The notes under the pieces are model-generated. The model did not search any database. It was not told the DNA's origin and saw only the letters and a program-made list of their open reading frames with translations. Shown piece by piece: positions 28,589-32,342 of a stretch of 32,342 bases of DNA; position 1 is the first letter of the stretch; each line of letters begins with the position of its first letter. The DNA lies in NCBI RefSeq assembly GCF_017302275.1, contig NZ_JAFLDR010000044.1, positions 1 to 32,342 of the forward strand, in the 5' to 3' direction. The DNA comes from Sulfuritalea sp. (GTDB lineage: Bacteria > Pseudomonadota > Gammaproteobacteria > Burkholderiales > Rhodocyclaceae). The position numbers and the translations under genes were made by a program.

Positions 28589-29344
28589 TTACAGGTTGCA
28601 CAGGGTCAGCTCGAAATTCACCGGTGAGTCGATCTGGCGCGGCCGCTGGTCCATGTCGGGGCGCAGGAAGCGGATGTTGATGGCGAACTTGCCGGCGGAG
28701 ATCTCTGGCAGGCAGGGGTCGCCGGGGCCGGTCTTGAGGCGGATCAGCTGGGCGCTGCGGCCGCCGAGCATCAACTGGAAGGTTCCGCGCGGGGCGGTTT
28801 GCGCTTCGGCGCGGCCGGAGGCGCGCAGCAGGCGCAGCACGATCGCCAGCCCGGCGCGGATCGGCAGCATCGGCGCGATCCACCCGCGCAGGTCCTGCTG
28901 GCGCAGCGCGGGATCGCGATGCCGCCAGTAGTGGTAGCCGGGCAGGTCGAATTCGCAGACGCCACCGGGGATCGCGGCGCGATTCTTGATCGTCATCAGC
29001 CACTCGTTTTCGCGCAGGTAATGGCCGATCTTGCCCTGCATGGCGAGCAGCAGCGAGCTGGCCTGCTCGATCTCGTAGAGCGCGCCGGAGAGCGCATCCT
29101 CGGAGATTTCCGGGTTGTTGCGAAATGACAGCAGGATCTGGCGCTGGCGTTCGAGCTCCTGCACCAGGTCGAATTTCAACTCGGCGCGGCCGGCGACCTC
29201 GAGGATTTCAAACAGCGTGACCAGCGCGACATGGTGCTCCATGGCGCCTTCGGCGGACGAGAAATGGGCGATCTTGTCGAACAGGTCTTCGAGCCGCAAA
29301 AGCGTGCGAACGCGCTCGCTGAGAGGGTATTCGTAAGTGATCAC
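28589..29344 (-). CDS. zapD: Cell division protein ZapD
   Basis: The 251-residue ZapD (DUF1342) protein has the N-terminal helical domain (ITYEYPLSERVRTLLRLEDL, QELERQRQILLSFRNNPEIS) and the C-terminal beta domain (GTFQLMLGGRSAQLIRLKTG, GKFAINIRFL). ZapD cross-links FtsZ filaments at the division site. The start codon is GTG. It lies between coaE (54 nt) and yacG (17 nt) on the same strand, the usual order in proteobacteria. Full length for the family. Confidence 0.94.
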   Translation of the reverse strand: MITYEYPLSERVRTLLRLEDLFDKIAHFSSAEGAMEHHVALVTLFEILEVAGRAELKFDLVQELERQRQILLSFRNNPEISEDALSGALYEIEQASSLLLAMQGKIGHYLRENEWLMTIKNRAAIPGGVCEFDLPGYHYWRHRDPALRQQDLRGWIAPMLPIRAGLAIVLRLLRASGRAEAQTAPRGTFQLMLGGRSAQLIRLKTGPGDPCLPEISAGKFAINIRFLRPDMDQRPRQIDSPVNFELTLCNL

Positions 29345-29398
29345 GCGCCGGCCAGGGAGGGAAAATTCGTGCGATTGTGACCCAATTCAGTGCAAATC

Positions 29399-30013
29399 TC
29401 AACCGACATGGCCGCAAAATGCCAAATACCGTCCATGCAGGCGCTCGATTTGCGGGGCCAGCGCGGCCAGTTCGCCGTCGTTGTCGATCACGTCGTCGGC
29501 CGCCGCGAGGCGTTCGGCGCGCGAGGCCTGGGCCGCCAGGATGCGCTCGACTTCCGCGCGCGCGAGGCCGCTGCGGCTCATGACGCGGGCGATCTGCGTC
29601 GCTTCGCTGCAATCGACCACGGCGACGCGATCGACGCGCTTGCGGTAGTCGCCCGACTCGACCAGCAGCGGCACCATGAGAATGGCATAGGGCGAGTGCG
29701 CGCCGTCGGCCGCCAGCAGGCGTTCGCTTTCGGCGCGGATCATTGGGTGCAGGATGGCTTCCAGCCGCTTGCGCGCGCCGGGGTCGGCGAAGACGATGGG
29801 GCGCATCGCGGCGCGGTCGGGCGCGCCGTCGGCGCCGGCCGCGGGGTCGCCGAATTCGGCGCGGATCGCCGGCATGCCGGCGCCGCCCGGCGCGGTCAGG
29901 GCATGCGCGAGGGCGTCGGTATCGACCACGGTGATGCCGCGCCCGGCAAACAGGGCGGCGGCGGCGCTCTTGCCGCTGCCGATGCCGCCGGTGAGCCCGA
30001 TCACGTAGCTCAT
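29399..30013 (-). CDS. coaE: Dephospho-CoA kinase CoaE
   Basis: The 204-residue CoaE catalyses the last step of coenzyme A synthesis, phosphorylating the 3' hydroxyl of dephospho-CoA. Walker A GGIGSGKS is at residues 9-16. VVDTDALAHAL carries the substrate-binding Asp, and MVPLLVESGDYRKRVDRVAVVDC is typical. I chose the ATG at 30013 (MSYVIGLTGG), the normal family start; the 22 extra residues of the longer frame have no counterpart. The prepilin peptidase often found upstream is absent; a SPOR-domain protein gene takes its place 34 nt upstream. Confidence 0.94.
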   Translation of the reverse strand: MSYVIGLTGGIGSGKSAAAALFAGRGITVVDTDALAHALTAPGGAGMPAIRAEFGDPAAGADGAPDRAAMRPIVFADPGARKRLEAILHPMIRAESERLLAADGAHSPYAILMVPLLVESGDYRKRVDRVAVVDCSEATQIARVMSRSGLARAEVERILAAQASRAERLAAADDVIDNDGELAALAPQIERLHGRYLAFCGHVG

Positions 30014-30047
30014 CGGCTGGTCACGCGCCCCAGGGGGTGGCCGTCCA

Positions 30048-30677
30048 TCACTCGCACTTGCCGACCGTCGCGCCGGCATGGGGTGCGATCAGCAGCGGCA
30101 ATTGTTGCAGCAGGGCGGAGGCGGGACCGCGCGCCTCGACGCCGGCTTTCAGCGCCGGCTGGTCGCGGCTGTCGACGCGTGCCGATTTGAGCCCCTTCTT
30201 GCTGAGGTCCGCGAGCAGCTCGCGGGCGGCCGCTTCTTCCGGAAAACGGCCGAGGACGATCTCGTGGCGGCCGTCCCCGAGCGTCACCGCTTCGTGGTTG
30301 GCGATGCCGAGCCGGGCCAGTTCGGCGGCCTTCTTCTCGGCGGCGGCCTTGTTCGCCAGTTCGGCGATGACGACCAGGTGGAGTCGCGGCTCGGCCCGAG
30401 GCTGGATCTGGGCATCCAGCTTCGCCGCTGTCATCGCCGCCTTGAGTGTCTCGGCTTCGGTCATGGCCAGCCCGCTGACCAGGCGGCAGGCGGGCTCGTC
30501 GGACTTCGCCGCGGGCGGCTGGGCCAGCGGCGTCAGGCGCAGCTTTTCCGCGTGCAATTCCTGTGTCAGCCGTTGCGGTTCGCGGTTTTCATCGACGGCG
30601 CCGAAGTGGCCCTGGCTCCAGGCATAGAAAACCAGATTGACGAAAACCAGCAGGTAGAAGGAAATCCGCAATGCCAT
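30048..30677 (-). CDS. SPOR-domain membrane protein
   Basis: The 209-residue protein has one N-terminal membrane helix (about residues 4-20, RISFYLLVFVNLVFYAW), a periplasmic linker, and a SPOR-like domain from about residue 98 (LHLVVIAELANKAAAEKKAAEL, HEIVLGRFPEEAAARELLADL). SPOR domains bind peptidoglycan stripped of stem peptides, as at division septa. It starts 18 nt after the speD stop and ends 34 nt before coaE. A septal role would fit the neighbouring zapD, but that is inference. The C-terminus (GATVGKCE) is not part of the SPOR fold. Confidence 0.82.
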   Translation of the reverse strand: MALRISFYLLVFVNLVFYAWSQGHFGAVDENREPQRLTQELHAEKLRLTPLAQPPAAKSDEPACRLVSGLAMTEAETLKAAMTAAKLDAQIQPRAEPRLHLVVIAELANKAAAEKKAAELARLGIANHEAVTLGDGRHEIVLGRFPEEAAARELLADLSKKGLKSARVDSRDQPALKAGVEARGPASALLQQLPLLIAPHAGATVGKCE

Positions 30678-30695
30678 GACCCCAGGGCCCCGTGT

Positions 30696-31112
30696 TCAAT
30701 CGATGGTGGTGAGGCGGCGTTCGATCACGCCATCCGCGGCGCGCGCACCCGGCGCGATCTCGCCGCGCATCACCTCGCGGCGCACGATCCGGCGCGGCCG
30801 CAGCGCGGCGCGCAGGCTGTCGTAGGCGGCTTCGGCGGCAGCGCGATTATCGCGGCTGTGGTTGCAGACGTAAAGGTCGAAGCTTGCCGCATCGAGTTCC
30901 GGCCAGGTGTGGATCGCCAGGTGCGATTCGGCCAGCACCAGCGCGCCGGTGGCGCCGGCGCCGGGAAACTGGTGGAAGGCCGCGGCGACCACTTCCAGGC
31001 CGGCCCCGCTGCAGGCATCGCGGCAAAGCGCGGCGAGCGCGTCCGCGTCCAGCAGCAGGCGGCGCTCGCCGGCGCAATCGTGGAATTCGGCAAGGATGTG
31101 CAGGCCGTTCAT
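30696..31112 (-). CDS. speD: S-adenosylmethionine decarboxylase proenzyme
   Basis: This 138-residue proenzyme has the AESHLAIHTWPE processing site: cleavage before Ser63 makes the pyruvoyl cofactor. His68 and Cys83 (YVCNHS) complete the active site and carry the same numbers as in the Thermotoga maritima enzyme. It makes decarboxylated AdoMet, the aminopropyl donor for spermidine. I chose the ATG at 31112, giving the short class of the family; the long open frame upstream overlaps the oxidoreductase gene and is not coding. The start overlaps the oxidoreductase stop by 4 nt (ATGA), so expression of the two is coupled. No spermidine synthase gene is in the window. Confidence 0.94.
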   Translation of the reverse strand: MNGLHILAEFHDCAGERRLLLDADALAALCRDACSGAGLEVVAAAFHQFPGAGATGALVLAESHLAIHTWPELDAASFDLYVCNHSRDNRAAAEAAYDSLRAALRPRRIVRREVMRGEIAPGARAADGVIERRLTTID

Positions 31113-32342
31113 AGTGAGGACGCAAAGGATACGCCGAGCCGGCGCAAAGTGCGCTCGGCGGCCAGCACGCCGCGATGGTTGGCTTCCTCGAACAGCGACA
31201 GGCCGGAGACGTCGGCATGGGCGAACTGCAGCCCTGCCCCGCCCTGCTCGAAGACGTGGCGCGCGCCGCCCCACAGCCGCCCCGGCAGCGGCCGCAGCAT
31301 GGCGTGGGCATGGCGGTGCACGTCGAGTTGCGTGACGAGTTCGCGGATTTCCGGGTGCGGCCGGGCGAGGTCGTCCAGCACCTCGCGCGCCCAGCCGGCG
31401 TGGTCGAGCAAGAGTCGGCGATGGCGGTACGGGGTTTCCTCGTGCAGCGCGCGGTACCAGGTGATCACGGTCGGCCCCGGCGCGTAGCGCAGTTGCTGGT
31501 GGGTCGCCACCACGTAGCCCAGCGCCGCGCTGTCGTGCAGCACGTTGTCCCAGGCCAGCGGCTGGCCGGCGCGCGTTTGCGGCGCCGACGACAGCGTCAG
31601 GTTGGCGACTATCCACGGCGCATGTTCGGCGCCCTTGATCGCCGCCAGCCACTCCGGGCGAGGCGCGGCGAACACGTACGGAATCAGGAACAGCGGCGCG
31701 GCCCAGATCAATTCGCGGCTGATGATGCGGATGCTGCGGTTTTCGGCGGCGAGGTAGATGTCGCAGTGCCAATCCTTGCCGCGCTGCTCGACGCGGAAGG
31801 CCAGCGCAGCGGCCTGCACCTTCCCGGCGCTGGCCCGCGCCAGCCCGCGCGCCAGCCAGGCGTTGCCTTCCGGTGCGGTCAGCACCTGGCCTTCGCCGTC
31901 GCGGCAGGCGAAGTAGTGCAGCCCGGCCCAGGCCGAGGTTTGCGCGGCGGACGTGCCGTAGTCGTCGCGGCAGGCGTAGTCGGCCAGCCAGTGCAGGCCA
32001 GGCGCCGTGTAGCCCTCCTGCAGCAGCCAGTCGCGCAGGTTGCCGCGGTCGAGCGCCAGCAGTTTCTGGTCGCGGCCCGACAGGGCCAGCGGCAGCGCGA
32101 AGGGACGGCGCCCGGCGCCGTCTCGGCGCTGGCGCAGTTCGTGGATGTGGTCCTGGAAGCGCGCGTATTGCGCGCGCTCCGCCGCCGGCACGCCAAGCGT
32201 CGGCCACAGGCCATCCTGCCAGTAGCCATCGATGTAGAGGCGCTCCTGCGGCGCGTGACAAAGATATCGCTCGTCATACTCCGGATGCGCCGCGTCGACC
32301 GGCCCGCGCAGCGCGCCGAGCTCGGCCAGCAGCTCGCGCGTG
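31109..32342 (-). CDS. FAD/NAD(P)-dependent oxidoreductase (amine-oxidase-like), 5' end beyond window
   Basis: The frame is open to the right edge, so only the C-terminal 410 or so residues are visible; the FAD-binding N-terminus is outside. Visible stretches include EYDERYLCHAPQERLYIDGYWQDGLWP, DWLLQEGYTAPGLHWLADYACRDDYG and a C-terminal FAD-contact region (GLQFAHADVSGLSLFEEANHRGVLAAERTL). These fit flavin oxidoreductases related to amine oxidases. The GTG at 32191 could pass for a start but is inside the protein. The stop overlaps the speD start (ATGA), so a role in polyamine metabolism is plausible but not shown. Confidence 0.8.
   Translation of the reverse strand, partial: TRELLAELGALRGPVDAAHPEYDERYLCHAPQERLYIDGYWQDGLWPTLGVPAAERAQYARFQDHIHELRQRRDGAGRRPFALPLALSGRDQKLLALDRGNLRDWLLQEGYTAPGLHWLADYACRDDYGTSAAQTSAWAGLHYFACRDGEGQVLTAPEGNAWLARGLARASAGKVQAAALAFRVEQRGKDWHCDIYLAAENRSIRIISRELIWAAPLFLIPYVFAAPRPEWLAAIKGAEHAPWIVANLTLSSAPQTRAGQPLAWDNVLHDSAALGYVVATHQQLRYAPGPTVITWYRALHEETPYRHRRLLLDHAGWAREVLDDLARPHPEIRELVTQLDVHRHAHAMLRPLPGRLWGGARHVFEQGGAGLQFAHADVSGLSLFEEANHRGVLAAERTLRRLGVSFASSL

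Noticed and set aside
31113-32261. Extension of the speD frame upstream of 31112
   Set aside because: It overlaps the oxidoreductase gene, is Arg/Ala/Pro-rich and would not fit any AdoMet decarboxylase; the enzyme is complete from 31112.
1-32342. CRISPR array, tRNA, rRNA or insertion sequence
   Set aside because: No regularly spaced direct repeats, tRNA cloverleaf, rRNA segment or transposase/integrase motifs were seen on reading both strands; the short repeats are dispersed and palindromic instead.

Overview
The window is high-GC chromosomal DNA from a Gram-negative bacterium, most likely a betaproteobacterium of the Rhodocyclales type. That placement is inferred from the coaE-zapD-yacG cluster with a nearby Nudix-ThiE fusion gene, the codon and base composition, and the families of short dispersed repeats. 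No rRNA, tRNA, CRISPR array or insertion sequence was recognised.

Region 1 (1-9.5 kb) is core-like. It holds the end of a Tim44-domain membrane protein gene, then a tightly packed plus-strand operon: two tandem-domain universal stress proteins bracket two different Kef-type (CPA2) cation/proton antiporters, followed by a Na+/Ca2+-type exchanger and a P2-type calcium-pump-like ATPase. The last three genes overlap their predecessors by 4 nt (ATGA/GTGA). A 16-codon open frame with the strongest Shine-Dalgarno sequence of the operon sits between the two Kef genes.

Region 2 (9.5-13.6 kb) is a patchwork of three type II toxin-antitoxin pairs (Phd/VapC, HicA/HicB, ribbon-helix-helix/RelE), a DUF3750-like protein and a DUF599-like membrane protein. 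They are separated by palindromic terminators and short repeats.

Region 3 (13.6-23.5 kb) is an accessory defence-type region, visibly less GC-rich in places. It contains an McrB/McrC-like restriction pair with an unrecognised McrB N-terminus, a NERD-domain superfamily 1 helicase, a DUF2786 protein with an unrecognised neighbour, a Fic protein with an AbiEi-like N-terminal half, and RhuM followed by a 17-codon stub that looks like the start of a type I restriction hsdS gene. The stub stops within 3 nt of the stop codon of amtB, which lies on the opposite strand. A second, diverged amt 3' end lies just after mcrC. So two runs of defence genes each end against an amt 3' terminus, which suggests that this site downstream of amtB has repeatedly gained and lost DNA.

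Region 4 (23.5-32.3 kb) is core again. It has amtB with a clear sigma-54 promoter and NtrC-type sites, mltA, a DUF815 ATPase and a Nudix-ThiE fusion. These are followed by the minus-strand series oxidoreductase-speD-SPOR protein-coaE-zapD-yacG; the oxidoreductase runs off the right edge.

At least five copies of a roughly 28-bp repeat (core AAAGTCGGCGCTGGCG) and several REP-like hairpins punctuate the intergenic spaces, mainly in regions 2 and 3.
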